A program made the position numbers and the translations under genes. A DNA stretch of 64,000 nt from the NCBI GenBank assembly GCA_934667095.1, contig CAKULE010000006.1, forward strand, positions 62,001 to 126,000, given 5' to 3'. The notes beneath the pieces were generated by a model. That model was not told the DNA's origin. It did not search any database and worked only from the letters and a program-made list of their open reading frames with translations. This DNA comes from an uncultured Oscillospiraceae bacterium (lineage in GTDB: Bacteria; Bacillota; Clostridia; Oscillospirales; Oscillospiraceae). Shown here piece by piece: positions 34,139-43,385 of the stretch; positions within the stretch are counted from its first letter, which is position 1, and each line of letters begins with the position of its first letter.

Positions 34139-35725
34139 TTATTCCAGAGGAATTTGGTACTGCTGTACCTTCCGGTAAAAGGTGCGGCGGGAGATGCCGA
34201 GACTGTCAGCGGTGGCCTGTCGGTCATAATGGTTTTGCTGAAGTGCGTTGCGGATCAGCATTTCTTCGCAGAAGGCGACACCTTCATCCAGTCGGCTTGG
34301 AAGGGAGGAGTAGGGTAGGGCGCTTTCTGCAGTGCCGGTGCTCCCGTCCGGGTGATGGCCGCGGATATAGTCCGGGAGGTCTTCCGGCAGAATGGTGTCC
34401 CGGCTGCAGAGCACGACGCAGCTCTCCAGAATATTCTGCAGCTCCCGGATATTTCCCGGCCAGTCGTAACGCAGCAGGAGCTGGTAGCTCTCCTCCGACA
34501 GGCGGACGTTTTTACGGTAGCGGAGGTTGTACTGCTCCAGATAGTGTGCTGCTAACAGGACAATGTCCCGGCCGCGCTCCCGCAGGGGCGGGATGGTGAT
34601 AGGCACGACGTTGAGTCGGTAAAACAGGTCCTGCCGGAAGCACCCTTCTTCGATCATGCGCTCCAGTGGGCGGTTCGTGCCAGCGATGAGCCGTACGTCC
34701 ACCCGGACGGAACGCTGGCGGCCGACCTTTTCGATCTCGCCCTCCTGCAGGACACGCAGCAGCTTGGCCTGCATGGGCTGCGGCATGTCGCCGATCTCGT
34801 CCAGAAAGAGCGTACCGCCCTCCGCCAGCTGAAATTTGCCCAGCTGGCCGCCACGCTTTGCCCCGGTGAAGGAACCTTCCTCATAGCCGAACAGCTCACT
34901 TTCGATCAGGCTGTCCGGAATGGCGGCGCAGTTCACGGCGATGAAGGGCTTTTCACGGCGCTCGCTGTTCTGGTGCAGAAGGCGGGCAAAGACCTCCTTG
35001 CCGACGCCGCTTTCCCCGCGGAGCAGGACGGTGACATCGGTGGCTGCGACGGCGGTGGCCTTTACCACACTGGAGAGAAAATTGCGATTCTCACCGATGA
35101 TGTTGCTCTGTTTCAGGATCTGTTGGGCTTTGATCTGGCGGTTGTATTCCGCCGCCATCTGCGAGGCGCGCTCCAGTTCGGAGTTCAGGTAGTTCAGCTC
35201 TGTGGTGTCCCGGAAGATGGATGCCGCGCCCACCATCCTGCCGTGGGAGATAAGCGGAAAAGCCTTGATCTGCACCAATCGCTGGATACTCTCGACCATA
35301 TAGCTGTCCCGGGTCATGGGCTGGCCGGAATGCAGCGTTTTCAGCAGGGTGGCGCCGGCTTCCAGCGTGTGCATGTTCTTGCCGAGCACCTTGCCCACCG
35401 GAACGCCGAGGACTTGCTCGTAGGCCGGGTTGGCGTAGAAGATGACGCCGTCCATGTCCACGGCGACTACGGCATCATTGAGCTCGTCCAGCATGGTGGC
35501 CAGCGGGATGCCCTGGAAGATGCTGAGGGCGGCCCGCAGCCGGCGGGCAGAGCCGGTGCCGATGCAGGCCCCTTCCTGATCGATGGCGTAGAAGAGCTCG
35601 ATGCCGGTGGGAATGTCGCCGGGCGACAGGCTGTACAAGGGGGCGCTGGCGGACAGGGTAAAGGCGCCCTGCGGCTGAATCGTGGGTTCCATTTTAACGA
35701 TGTCTTTTACCTGCATGCTGGCCAT
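34139..35725 (-). CDS. Sigma-54-dependent transcriptional activator with PAS domain
   Basis: A bacterial enhancer-binding protein of about 528 residues. An N-terminal region with a CBS/sensor-like stretch (residues ~1-70) precedes a PAS domain ([20 protein letters not shown] onward, ~80-190). The AAA+ core follows, with Walker [12 protein letters not shown], the sigma-54 contact loop GSFTGA (in place of GAFTGA), Walker [12 protein letters not shown] and the arginine region [11 protein letters not shown]. The C-terminal Fis-type HTH is [19 protein letters not shown]. The PAS domain may sense the substrate directly. The ATG at 35723-35725 is 7 bases after GGAGG. It sits upstream of the -24/-12 promoter. 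Confidence 0.95.
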   Translation of the reverse strand: MASMQVKDIVKMEPTIQPQGAFTLSASAPLYSLSPGDIPTGIELFYAIDQEGACIGTGSARRLRAALSIFQGIPLATMLDELNDAVVAVDMDGVIFYANPAYEQVLGVPVGKVLGKNMHTLEAGATLLKTLHSGQPMTRDSYMVESIQRLVQIKAFPLISHGRMVGAASIFRDTTELNYLNSELERASQMAAEYNRQIKAQQILKQSNIIGENRNFLSSVVKATAVAATDVTVLLRGESGVGKEVFARLLHQNSERREKPFIAVNCAAIPDSLIESELFGYEEGSFTGAKRGGQLGKFQLAEGGTLFLDEIGDMPQPMQAKLLRVLQEGEIEKVGRQRSVRVDVRLIAGTNRPLERMIEEGCFRQDLFYRLNVVPITIPPLRERGRDIVLLAAHYLEQYNLRYRKNVRLSEESYQLLLRYDWPGNIRELQNILESCVVLCSRDTILPEDLPDYIRGHHPDGSTGTAESALPYSSLPSRLDEGVAFCEEMLIRNALQQNHYDRQATADSLGISRRTFYRKVQQYQIPLE

Positions 35726-35744
35726 AGGGGACCCTCCGCGCAAA

Positions 35745-35788
35745 ATCATAGTAAAAAATAGTTTACAATATCAAGAAGCGTTTTGCAA
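35745..35788 (-). promoter_or_regulatory. Sigma-A-type promoter region of the sigma-54 activator gene
   Basis: Two overlapping minus-strand candidates: TTGCAA (35783-35788) with TAAACT (35760-35765), 17-base spacer, and TTGATA (35769-35774) with TATGAT (35745-35750), 18-base spacer. The first leaves a more usual leader; I cannot choose between them. Confidence 0.55.
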
Positions 35789-35803
35789 GCAGGGAAGTAG
35801 ATA

Positions 35804-35845
35804 GAAAAATACCGGGCGCAGAGAAATCTGCGCCCGGTATTTTTC
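35804..35845. terminator. Intrinsic terminator of rpsB-tsf
   Basis: GAAAAATACCGGGCGCAGA pairs with TCTGCGCCCGGTATTTTTC around GAAA. It follows the tsf stop and is symmetrical. Confidence 0.93.
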
Positions 35846-35866
35846 TGATGTTTGAAAGGTGAGCAC

Positions 35867-36784
35867 TTAGTTGCCGGCCAGCTGCTTGGCGATCTCCTCG
35901 GCGAAGTTCTCTTCCTTCTTCTCGATGCCCTCGCCCTTCTCGTAGCGGATGGCGTCACGGAAGGTGACGGTGCCGCCCAGAGCCTTGGCAGCAGAGGCGA
36001 TATACTGCTCCACAGACATGGAGCCGTCCTTGACGAAGGACTGCTGCAGCAAGCAGTTCTCTTCGTAGAACTTGTTCAGCTTGCCGAGAACGATCTTCTC
36101 CTTGACGGCGGCGGGCTTGGAAGCCATCTTGGGATCCTGATCCATCAGGGCCAGAGCGATCTTCTTCTCCTCGGCCATGACGTCCTCGGTGACCTGACTC
36201 TTGTCCCAGAAGCGGGGATTCAGGGCAGCGATCTGCATGGCGACGTCCTTGCCAATCTCAGTGGCGTCAACGCCATCGGAGACGTTCAGGCTGACCAGAA
36301 CGCCGATCTTGCCGCCGGCATGCACATAGGGCACGTTGAAGCCCTCGTTGAAGCGGACGAAGCGGCGGATCTGCATGTTCTCACCAATGGCCATGACCTT
36401 CTCGGGGATGATGCCGGAGACGGTCAGGTCAGAGCCGGGGTACTTGCAGTTCAGCAGGGCGTCCACGTCGGCGGGATCATTGTCGATGACCACCTTGGCC
36501 AGATCCTTGACAAACTCCACAAAGCGGTCGCTCTTGGCGCAGAAGTCGGTCTCGCAGTTGACCTCGATGACCACGCCCACGCCGTTCTCGACCATGGCGT
36601 AAGCCATGCCCTCGGCGGCGATGCGGCCGGCCTTCTTGGCGGCCTTGGCCAGACCCTTCTCGCGCAGGATCTCAACGGCCTTGTCCATATTGCCCTCGGC
36701 TTCGGTGAGGGCCTTCTTGCAGTCCATCATGCCCACGCCGGTCATCTCGCGCAGGGTCTGTACGTCTTTCGCAGTGATAGCCAT
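35867..36784 (-). CDS. tsf: Translation elongation factor Ts
   Basis: The guanine-nucleotide exchange factor for EF-Tu. The 305-residue protein starts MAITAKDVQTLREMTGVGMM, the invariant EF-Ts N-terminus (DVQTLREMTGVGMMDCKKAL), with CETDFCAKSD and VSLNVSDGVDAT downstream. The ATG at 36782-36784 follows GGAGG by 8 bases. Downstream of rpsB with an intervening attenuator hairpin. Confidence 0.97.
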   Translation of the reverse strand: MAITAKDVQTLREMTGVGMMDCKKALTEAEGNMDKAVEILREKGLAKAAKKAGRIAAEGMAYAMVENGVGVVIEVNCETDFCAKSDRFVEFVKDLAKVVIDNDPADVDALLNCKYPGSDLTVSGIIPEKVMAIGENMQIRRFVRFNEGFNVPYVHAGGKIGVLVSLNVSDGVDATEIGKDVAMQIAALNPRFWDKSQVTEDVMAEEKKIALALMDQDPKMASKPAAVKEKIVLGKLNKFYEENCLLQQSFVKDGSMSVEQYIASAAKALGGTVTFRDAIRYEKGEGIEKKEENFAEEIAKQLAGN

Positions 36785-36810
36785 ATCGTAAACCTCCAAA
36801 ATTAGTTTGG

Positions 36811-36845
36811 TAAAAGAGCGGCGCCCGCCCGCGGGGACGGGCGCC
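36811..36845 (-). terminator. Attenuating terminator between rpsB and tsf
   Basis: On the minus strand GGCGCCCG (36838-36845) pairs with CGGGCGCC (36820-36827), followed by GCTCTTTTA. Probably a partial terminator, since tsf has no separate promoter I can see. Confidence 0.7.
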
Positions 36846-36859
36846 GGAATTTCTGCAAC

Positions 36860-37591
36860 TTACTCAGCAGCGGGGGCGGGAGCGGCCTCAGCGGCGGGGG
36901 CGGCATCGACACCCTGCTTGCCCTCCTGCACGGCGTTGGCCATGACAGAGGAGATCAGCTTGATGGCGCGGATAGCGTCGTCGTTGCCGGGGATGACATA
37001 GTCGATCTCATCGGGGTCGCAGTTGGTGTCCACGATGGCGACGATGGGGATATTCAGCTTGCGGGCCTCGTTGATGGCGTTGCGCTCCTTGCGGGGATCC
37101 ACCACGAACAGAGCACCGGGGAGCTTCTTCATCTCGACAACGCCACCCAGATACTTCTCCAGCTTCTCGATCTCACCCATCAGCTTCATGACTTCCTTCT
37201 TGGGGAGCATGTCAAAGGTGCCGTCCTCCTGCATCTTCTTCAGCTGAGCCAGACGGTCCACGCGGGTGCGCATGGTCTTGAAGTTGGTCATCATGCCGCC
37301 CAGCCAGCGGGCGTTGACGTAGTACATGCCGCAACGGGAAGCCTCTTCCTTGATGGCCTCCTGAGCCTGCTTCTTGGTGCCCACGAAGAGAATGGACTGG
37401 CCGTTGGCGGCGGTGTCACGGACAAAGGAGTAGGCCTCCTCCAGCTTCTTCACGGTCTTCTGCAGGTCGATGATATAGATGCCGTTGCGCTCGGTGTAGA
37501 TATACGCGGCCATCTTGGGGTTCCAACGACGGGTCTGGTGGCCGAAGTGAACACCGGCCTCCAGAAGCTGCTTCATAGATACGACTGCCAT
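36860..37591 (-). CDS. rpsB: 30S ribosomal protein S2
   Basis: A 243-residue S2 starting [20 protein letters not shown], with [31 protein letters not shown] and [20 protein letters not shown]. The C-terminal tail is alanine/glutamate-rich ([14 protein letters not shown]). First gene of the rpsB-tsf operon with its own promoter. Confidence 0.97.
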   Translation of the reverse strand: MAVVSMKQLLEAGVHFGHQTRRWNPKMAAYIYTERNGIYIIDLQKTVKKLEEAYSFVRDTAANGQSILFVGTKKQAQEAIKEEASRCGMYYVNARWLGGMMTNFKTMRTRVDRLAQLKKMQEDGTFDMLPKKEVMKLMGEIEKLEKYLGGVVEMKKLPGALFVVDPRKERNAINEARKLNIPIVAIVDTNCDPDEIDYVIPGNDDAIRAIKLISSVMANAVQEGKQGVDAAPAAEAAPAPAAE

Positions 37592-37704
37592 AGTTTTGTT
37601 TCCTCCTGATTTTTGTTTTTGCCTCCGGGAGCCTCATCTTTCGCGCCCACTTTTCTAAGAAAAGCACATGACGAAAAATCCGCCCCCGTGCGGAATGCCC
37701 TGAT

Positions 37705-37733
37705 AGTTTATCACGGGTCCATGAAAAACACAA
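37705..37733 (-). promoter_or_regulatory. Sigma-A promoter of rpsB
   Basis: Minus-strand TTGTGT (37728-37733), 17-base spacer and TAAACT (37705-37710). The ~110-base leader before rpsB includes a CTTTTCT/AGAAAAG dyad and may hold an autoregulatory S2 site, not resolvable here. Confidence 0.6.
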
Positions 37734-37762
37734 GTGCTTTCTCTCAAAAAACACAAAAAATT

Positions 37763-38038
37763 TCAACCGGAATGACCCTGCTTTCGGGAAGCGGCTTTGG
37801 AAACGGACCCCTCCGCCAAAATGATGTCCTCGCCGATGCGCCGAATGGCGGACCACGGGAAGGTCTGGTCTGGTTCCCGTCCCAGCAGGCCGAGGGCCCG
37901 GGTACGGCCGCAGACCACCAGCGTCTCGATGCGGCCGGATTCTGTGTCGATCTCCAGATCGCCAATGTAGCCGTAGCGGGCGCCGTCGCTGATGTCAACG
38001 ACCTCCTTGTCCTGAAGTTCGGAAATGCGGCATTTCAT
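37763..38038 (-). CDS. ylmC: YlmC/YmxH-family PRC-barrel sporulation protein
   Basis: A small conserved sporulation-associated protein. The 91-residue product (MKCRISELQDKEVVDISDGA...) is a single PRC-barrel: RYGYIGDLEIDTESGRIETL, LGREPDQTFPWSAIRRIGED. The biochemical role is unknown. A TATAAT-like sequence lies ~50 bases upstream on the minus strand with no clear sigma-A -35, so a sporulation sigma factor may be used. Divergent from pyrH. Confidence 0.88.
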   Translation of the reverse strand: MKCRISELQDKEVVDISDGARYGYIGDLEIDTESGRIETLVVCGRTRALGLLGREPDQTFPWSAIRRIGEDIILAEGSVSKAASRKQGHSG

Positions 38039-38190
38039 AAGCAGGCTCCTTTCAGCGGGATAGATTTACATTATAAATGATATGCAGGACGATTCCGTGA
38101 AAAACCGGAAAAAATGAATTTGCCCTCTATGCAAACGCCGGTTTTTGTATTAGAATAGAAGGCAACAAAGATAAAGCGAGGTTGAACTGG

Positions 38191-38904
38191 ATGGCAGACT
38201 TGAAATACCGCCGCGTCCTGTTGAAGATCAGCGGCGAGGCGCTGGCCGGCGACGCCGGGCGCGGCCTGAACTTTGACGTGATCGACCGGGTATGTGACGT
38301 GGTGGCCCGCTGCGCCCACGAGGGCGTGCAGGTGGGCATCGTGGTGGGCGGCGGCAACTTCTGGCGCGGCCTGAAGGACGGCAAGGCCATGCACGAGCGT
38401 ACCCGCGCTGACCACATGGGTATGCTGGCCACCACCATCAACTGCTTGGCACTGGCTGATATTCTGGAGCAGAAGGACGTGGATGTGCGGGTGCAGACCG
38501 CCATCGAAATGCGCCCCATTGCGGAGCCCTATATCCGCTCCCGCGCCATCCGGCATCTGGAAAAAGGCCGGGTGGTCATCTTCGGCTGCGGCACCGGCAA
38601 TCCCTTCTTCTCCACCGACACCGCGGCGGTGCTGCGGGCGGCGGAGATCAATGCGGACATCATCCTGCTGGCCAAGAACGTGGACGGCGTGTACAGCGCT
38701 GATCCCCGGCTGGACCCTAGCGCCGTCAAGTACGACTCCATCAGCTACGACGACGTGCTGGCCCAACATCTGCAGGTCATGGATTCTACGGCGACCTCGC
38801 TGTCCATGGACAACAAGATCCCGGTCATGCTCTTTGCCCTCAAGGACCCCGAAAATATCCTGCGGGTGGTCCACGGCGAGCAGATCGGCACCATCGTAAA
38901 GTAA
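38191..38904 (+). CDS. pyrH: UMP kinase
   Basis: A hexameric amino-acid-kinase-fold enzyme phosphorylating UMP to UDP. The 237-residue protein starts [20 protein letters not shown], with [48 protein letters not shown] and [15 protein letters not shown]. The ATG at 38191 has a GAGG site 9 bases upstream. First of a long operon: pyrH-frr-uppS-cdsA-dxr-rseP-ispG-polC. Confidence 0.97.
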   Translation: MADLKYRRVLLKISGEALAGDAGRGLNFDVIDRVCDVVARCAHEGVQVGIVVGGGNFWRGLKDGKAMHERTRADHMGMLATTINCLALADILEQKDVDVRVQTAIEMRPIAEPYIRSRAIRHLEKGRVVIFGCGTGNPFFSTDTAAVLRAAEINADIILLAKNVDGVYSADPRLDPSAVKYDSISYDDVLAQHLQVMDSTATSLSMDNKIPVMLFALKDPENILRVVHGEQIGTIVK

Positions 38905-38916
38905 GGAGGACATAGT

Positions 38917-39471
38917 ATGACTGAGTACTGCAAACCCTATGACGGGAAAATGGCCAAGACCATTGAGGTGGTGAAGAGCGACTTTGCCAGCGTCCGCGCC
39001 GGCCGGGCCAACGCCGCTGTACTGGACCGCCTTCAGGTGGAGTATTACGGCACTCCCACCCCCATCCAGCAGGTGGCAAGCATCTCCACCCCTGACCCCC
39101 GCACGCTGGCCATCCAGCCGTGGGACAGCTCTCTGCTGAAGGCTATTGAGAAGGCTATCCAGACCTCCGATTTGGGCATCAACCCTCAGAACGACGGCCG
39201 CATCATCCGGCTGGCTTTTCCGCAGCTGACGGAGGAGCGCCGTATGGAGCTGGTCAAGCAGGTGCGCAAGTATGCGGAGAGCGGCAAGGTGGCCGTCCGC
39301 AACATTCGCCGCGAAGCCATGGATGAGTTCAAGGAGCTCAAGAAGAAGTCTGAGATCACGGAGGATCAGGCCAAGGATCTGGAGAAAGAGGTTCAGGACC
39401 TGACCGACAAGCGCTGCAAGGAGATCGACGGCCTCTGTGCGGAAAAGGAAAAGGAACTGATGGCCGTCTGA
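38917..39471 (+). CDS. frr: Ribosome recycling factor
   Basis: RRF splits post-termination ribosomes with EF-G. The 184-residue protein has FASVRAGRANAAVLDRLQVE, YYGTPTPIQQVASIS and the C-terminal helical arm VRNIRREAMDEFKELKKKSE. Length is standard. It follows pyrH by 12 bases with an AAGGAGG site. Confidence 0.98.
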   Translation: MTEYCKPYDGKMAKTIEVVKSDFASVRAGRANAAVLDRLQVEYYGTPTPIQQVASISTPDPRTLAIQPWDSSLLKAIEKAIQTSDLGINPQNDGRIIRLAFPQLTEERRMELVKQVRKYAESGKVAVRNIRREAMDEFKELKKKSEITEDQAKDLEKEVQDLTDKRCKEIDGLCAEKEKELMAV

Positions 39472-39561
39472 GCCAGTCAAAATGTGAACATATGCGGGGC
39501 GCGGTGCGCCCCGCTTGTGTTCTATTCAACAGAGAAAACAAATAGGTTAGGATGCGGATCA

Positions 39562-40305
39562 ATGGCATTGTTCAAAAAAAAACAGGAAGCGGTCCGGCTG
39601 GATGAGAGCAGCCTGCCCCGGCATGTGGCCATTATCATGGACGGCAACGGCCGCTGGGCGAAAAAACGCGGCCTGCCCCGGACGGCGGGCCACGCGGCGG
39701 GGGCGGAGACCTTCCGTACCATCGCCACCTACTGCAAGGACCTTGGGCTGGATTACCTGACGGTGTACGCCTTTTCCACGGAGAACTGGAAGCGCCCGCC
39801 GGAGGAGGTCAGGGCTATCATGGGCCTGCTGGAGAAGTACCTCCACGAGGCCATCGAGACCATGGCCCGGGATAAGATCAAAATGGCCTTTTTCGGGGAC
39901 CTGTCGCCTTTGAGCCCCAAACTCCAGACCCTCTGCCGGGAGACGGAGGAGATATCCAAGGGTTACGCGGGGTTTCAGGCCAACATCTGTCTGAACTACG
40001 GCGGCCGGGACGAGATCGTCCGGGCAGCCCGATCCTTTGCCGCCGACTGCGCGGCGGGCAGGGCGGACCCCAACCATCTCACAGAGGACGCCTTCGGCGG
40101 CTACCTCTACTCTGCCGGCATTCCGGACCCGGAGCTGATCATCCGCCCCAGCGGGGAGGAGCGCCTGTCCAATTTCCTGTTGTGGCAGTGCGCCTATTCT
40201 GAATTTTACTTTACCGACGTGCTCTGGCCGGACTTCGGCCCGGAGGAGCTGCGAAAGGCCCTTGCTGCCTACCAGCACCGCTCCCGTCGGTTTGGAGGTG
40301 TGTGA
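39562..40305 (+). CDS. uppS: Undecaprenyl diphosphate synthase (cis-prenyltransferase)
   Basis: Makes the C55 lipid carrier for peptidoglycan from FPP and IPP. The ~247-residue protein has the catalytic P-loop IIMDGNGRWAKKRGLPRTAG, VYAFSTENWKRPPEEV, CLNYGGRDEIV and the C-terminal LIIRPSGEERLSNFLLWQ with YSEFYFTDVLWPDF. The start at MALFKKKQEAVRL is preferred to the long upstream reading, which lacks a ribosome site. Confidence 0.97.
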   Translation: MALFKKKQEAVRLDESSLPRHVAIIMDGNGRWAKKRGLPRTAGHAAGAETFRTIATYCKDLGLDYLTVYAFSTENWKRPPEEVRAIMGLLEKYLHEAIETMARDKIKMAFFGDLSPLSPKLQTLCRETEEISKGYAGFQANICLNYGGRDEIVRAARSFAADCAAGRADPNHLTEDAFGGYLYSAGIPDPELIIRPSGEERLSNFLLWQCAYSEFYFTDVLWPDFGPEELRKALAAYQHRSRRFGGV

Positions 40306-40306
40306 T

Positions 40307-41131
40307 ATGGGCAAACGCATTCTGGTTGCTGTGATCTTCGTGCCCATCCTGTTCGTGATCATGGTGTTCCTGCCGACGGTGGTGTGGGCCCTTGTGGTGA
40401 CGCTGATCTCCGCCGTTGCTGCCCACGAGCTGCTGAAAGCGGCGGGGGAGGGGCGTGTCACTCTACCCATGCGCATCGCCGCCATCCTGTCCGCTGCGGT
40501 CATCCCTATGGCCTGCTGGTGGGGGCACGGGGGCGCAGCCATTGGCGTGTGTGCCTTTGTAGTCGGTGCGGTGGCCTTCGGCTGCGCCATCCACGCCTAT
40601 GACGAGGGGAAGGTCTCCCTTGGCTTCTACCACGTGATGCTCACCCTGTTCGGCGGGGTGCTCATCCCGGCGGCCCTGTCCGCGCTGGTAGCGCTCCAGC
40701 TGATGGCCTATGGCCGGTATCTGGCCCTGTTGGCGGTGGCTATGGCTTTCATCACCGATGGCGGCGCCTACTTTGTGGGCGTGTTTCTGGGCAAGCACAA
40801 GGGCATCACCCGGGTAAGTCCCAAGAAGAGCCTGGAGGGCTATATCGGCGGCTTTCTCACCGGTGTGATCTTTGCTATCGTGTACGGTGCGGTGGTGGGC
40901 GCGATTATTAAGGAACAGGCCAACTACCTCTCTCTGGCGCTGTGCGGGCTTATCGGAGCTTTTGCCACCGAGCTGGGTGACCTGTCCTTCTCCTTTGTGA
41001 AGCGCCAGTATGGTATCAAGGACTATGGCAATCTCCTGCCCGGCCACGGCGGCATGCTGGACCGGTTTGACAGTATGATTTTCTGCGCTCCGGTGATCTA
41101 CTTCATCGTGCGCTGCCTTGAGGTGTTCTGA
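40307..41131 (+). CDS. cdsA: Phosphatidate cytidylyltransferase
   Basis: A membrane enzyme that makes CDP-diacylglycerol from phosphatidate and CTP. The 274-residue polytopic protein begins MGKRILVAVIFVPILFVIMV and ends with the CdsA signature region: VSPKKSLEGYIGGFLTGV, then ELGDLSFSFVKRQYGIKDYG and LLPGHGGMLDRFDSM. The ATG follows the uppS stop by one base, with GGAGG 8 bases upstream. Confidence 0.96.
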   Translation: MGKRILVAVIFVPILFVIMVFLPTVVWALVVTLISAVAAHELLKAAGEGRVTLPMRIAAILSAAVIPMACWWGHGGAAIGVCAFVVGAVAFGCAIHAYDEGKVSLGFYHVMLTLFGGVLIPAALSALVALQLMAYGRYLALLAVAMAFITDGGAYFVGVFLGKHKGITRVSPKKSLEGYIGGFLTGVIFAIVYGAVVGAIIKEQANYLSLALCGLIGAFATELGDLSFSFVKRQYGIKDYGNLLPGHGGMLDRFDSMIFCAPVIYFIVRCLEVF

Positions 41132-41132
41132 C

Positions 41133-42281
41133 ATGAAGCGAAGTATATCCGTTCTGGGGTCCACCGGGTCCATCGGCCGGCAGACGCTGGAGGTAGCCGC
41201 TGCCTGCGGCTTTCCGGTGGCAGCCATTACGGTCAATTCCAGCGTGGGGCTGGCGGAGAAGCAGGCCCGGCAGTTCAAACCTCTGCTGGTGGCTGCCGCC
41301 GATGAGAAGGCAGCGGCCGACCTGAAGGTCCGGCTGGCGGACACCGGGATCAAGGTGGCGGGCGGAGCGGAGTCCCTGATGGAGGCGGCTACTTTGCCGC
41401 AGGCGGACACAGTGGTTACTGCAGTGGTAGGCATTGCAGGCCTGCGGCCCACACTGGCCGCCATTGACGCAGGCAAGCGCATCGCCCTTGCCAACAAGGA
41501 GACGCTGGTGTGCGCCGGGGAGCTGGTCATGGACCGGGCGGAGCAGCGCGGGGTGGACATCGTCCCTGTGGACTCGGAGCACTCGGCTATTTTCCAGTGC
41601 CTGCAGGGCAGCCGGGGCCGGGGAGAGGTCATGCGGCTCATCATCACCGCATCCGGTGGACCCTTCTGGGGCATGGACCGTGAAGCACTTTCACTTGTCG
41701 CAAAAGAACGGGCACTGAAGCACCCAAACTGGTCCATGGGAGCCAAAATCACCATCGATTCCGCCACCCTGATGAACAAGGGCCTGGAGTTTATCGAGGC
41801 CATGCGCCTCTACCGGCTGCCTCCGGAGCGCATCGACATTGCCGTCCACCGGGAGAGCATTGTTCACTCTCTGGTGGAGTTTGTGGACGGAGCCGTGCTG
41901 GCCCAGCTGGGGTCCGCCGACATGCGTTTGCCCATCCAATATGCCCTGACGTGGCCGGAGCGGACCGAGGGACCTGCCCGGCCGCTGGATCTGTTCTCCT
42001 GCCCTCCGCTGACTTTTGCCAAGCCGGATACGAAGACCTTCCGCTGTCTGGCCTTGGCACTGGACTGTGCCCGCAAAGGAGGGACCTCCACGGCCATTCT
42101 CAATGGCGCAAACGAGGCCGCGGTAGCCCTGTTTCTGGCTGACCGCATCGGTTTTCTGGACATTGAGCGGCTGGTGGAGGGGGCGCTGGAGCGGGTGCCC
42201 GCAGTAGAGCACCCTGATCTGGAGGCCATTTTTGCGGCGGATGCCGCCGCCCGCGAGGCGGTCTATGAAATGCTGAGGTGA
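41133..42281 (+). CDS. dxr: 1-deoxy-D-xylulose 5-phosphate reductoisomerase
   Basis: Second step of the MEP isoprenoid pathway, making MEP with NADPH. The 382-residue protein has the nucleotide motif VLGSTGSIGRQTLEV, LANKETLVCAGELV, VDSEHSAIFQCLQG, ITASGGPFWG and NWSMGAKITIDSATLMNKGLE (in part). The start is MKRSISVLGS; a longer reading extends into cdsA. Its TGA overlaps the rseP GTG. Confidence 0.96.
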   Translation: MKRSISVLGSTGSIGRQTLEVAAACGFPVAAITVNSSVGLAEKQARQFKPLLVAAADEKAAADLKVRLADTGIKVAGGAESLMEAATLPQADTVVTAVVGIAGLRPTLAAIDAGKRIALANKETLVCAGELVMDRAEQRGVDIVPVDSEHSAIFQCLQGSRGRGEVMRLIITASGGPFWGMDREALSLVAKERALKHPNWSMGAKITIDSATLMNKGLEFIEAMRLYRLPPERIDIAVHRESIVHSLVEFVDGAVLAQLGSADMRLPIQYALTWPERTEGPARPLDLFSCPPLTFAKPDTKTFRCLALALDCARKGGTSTAILNGANEAAVALFLADRIGFLDIERLVEGALERVPAVEHPDLEAIFAADAAAREAVYEMLR

Positions 42282-43369
42282 AGGAATTGGTCGCGCGTAT
42301 TCTCTATATCCTGCTGGCTGTACTGCTGTTCGGTGTGCTCATCGCTGTCCACGAGTTCGGGCATTTTTTCACCGCTAAGCTGCTGGGTGTGAAAGTGAAC
42401 GAGTTTGCCATCGGCATGGGCCCCGCCTTCTGGAAGAAGCAGAAAGGAGAGACCCTTTACACACTTAGAGCCCTGCCAATCGGCGGATTCTGTGCCATGG
42501 AAGGGGAAGACGAGGAGACGGCGGACCCCCGCTCCTTTGCCCGACAGAAGGCGTGGAAGAAGCTCATCATTCTGTGTGCCGGCTCTTTCATGAATTTTGT
42601 GGCCGGTCTGCTCACTGTAATCCTGATCTACACCGGCGTGGCCGCTGTTCAGGTGCCGGTGATCACCTCCTTTGCCGGCGGGTTTTCCCAAGAACTGGCC
42701 GGGGAGGGCGGCCTGTTGCCCGGGGACAGGGTGGTGGAGATTGACGGTCACGGCGTCTGGTGCTATGATGACGTTCTGACCTTCCTCCAGCGCAACGACG
42801 GCGAGTCCGGCGTGAATCTGGTGGTGGAGCGGGATGGAAAGCGCATCGAGCTGAAGGACTTCCCCCTTTACCGCGGTACTTTTGTCTACGAGGGGAAAAG
42901 TTACACCGGCTTCGGCCTGATCTTTGAGCAGACCGAGCAGCTTACACTGGGCGGACGACTGAAGCTGGCTTTCATCCAGACGGCAGATTATGTCCGCACG
43001 GTCTGGATCAGTCTGGCAGATCTGGTCACCGGCCGGGTGAGCGTTACTCAGATGACCGGTGTCATCGGCGTGGTGGACGTGGTGTCTCAGGTCGGGGCGG
43101 CCTCGGCCACGGCGCGGGCGGGCATCCTGAATGTGCTGAACATCATGGCTCTTATTGCAGTCAATCTGGCGGTGATGAACATGCTGCCCATCCCGGCACT
43201 GGATGGAGGGCGGGCGTTCTTTGTCCTGCTCAACGGCCTGCTGTGGGTTATCTGCCGCAAGCGTATCCCCGCCAAGTATGAGGGCTATGTCCACACCGGG
43301 GCCTTCATCCTTCTGCTGGGAGTTATGGCGCTGGTGGCCTTCCACGATGTGTGGAATATATTTAAATAA
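42278..43369 (+). CDS. rseP: Site-2 intramembrane metalloprotease RseP
   Basis: A zinc protease that cleaves anti-sigma factors or signal-peptide remnants inside the membrane. The 363-residue protein has the zinc motif HEFGH (IAVHEFGHFFTAK) in the first helix, a PDZ domain (about residues 125-200, GGLLPGDRVVEIDGHG) and the third zinc ligand in NMLPIPALDGGRAFF. The start is GTG, overlapping the dxr stop (GTGA). Operon position between dxr and ispG is conserved in Clostridia. Confidence 0.95.
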   Translation: MKELVARILYILLAVLLFGVLIAVHEFGHFFTAKLLGVKVNEFAIGMGPAFWKKQKGETLYTLRALPIGGFCAMEGEDEETADPRSFARQKAWKKLIILCAGSFMNFVAGLLTVILIYTGVAAVQVPVITSFAGGFSQELAGEGGLLPGDRVVEIDGHGVWCYDDVLTFLQRNDGESGVNLVVERDGKRIELKDFPLYRGTFVYEGKSYTGFGLIFEQTEQLTLGGRLKLAFIQTADYVRTVWISLADLVTGRVSVTQMTGVIGVVDVVSQVGAASATARAGILNVLNIMALIAVNLAVMNMLPIPALDGGRAFFVLLNGLLWVICRKRIPAKYEGYVHTGAFILLLGVMALVAFHDVWNIFK

Positions 43370-43385
43370 GAGAGGCGAAACGGCC

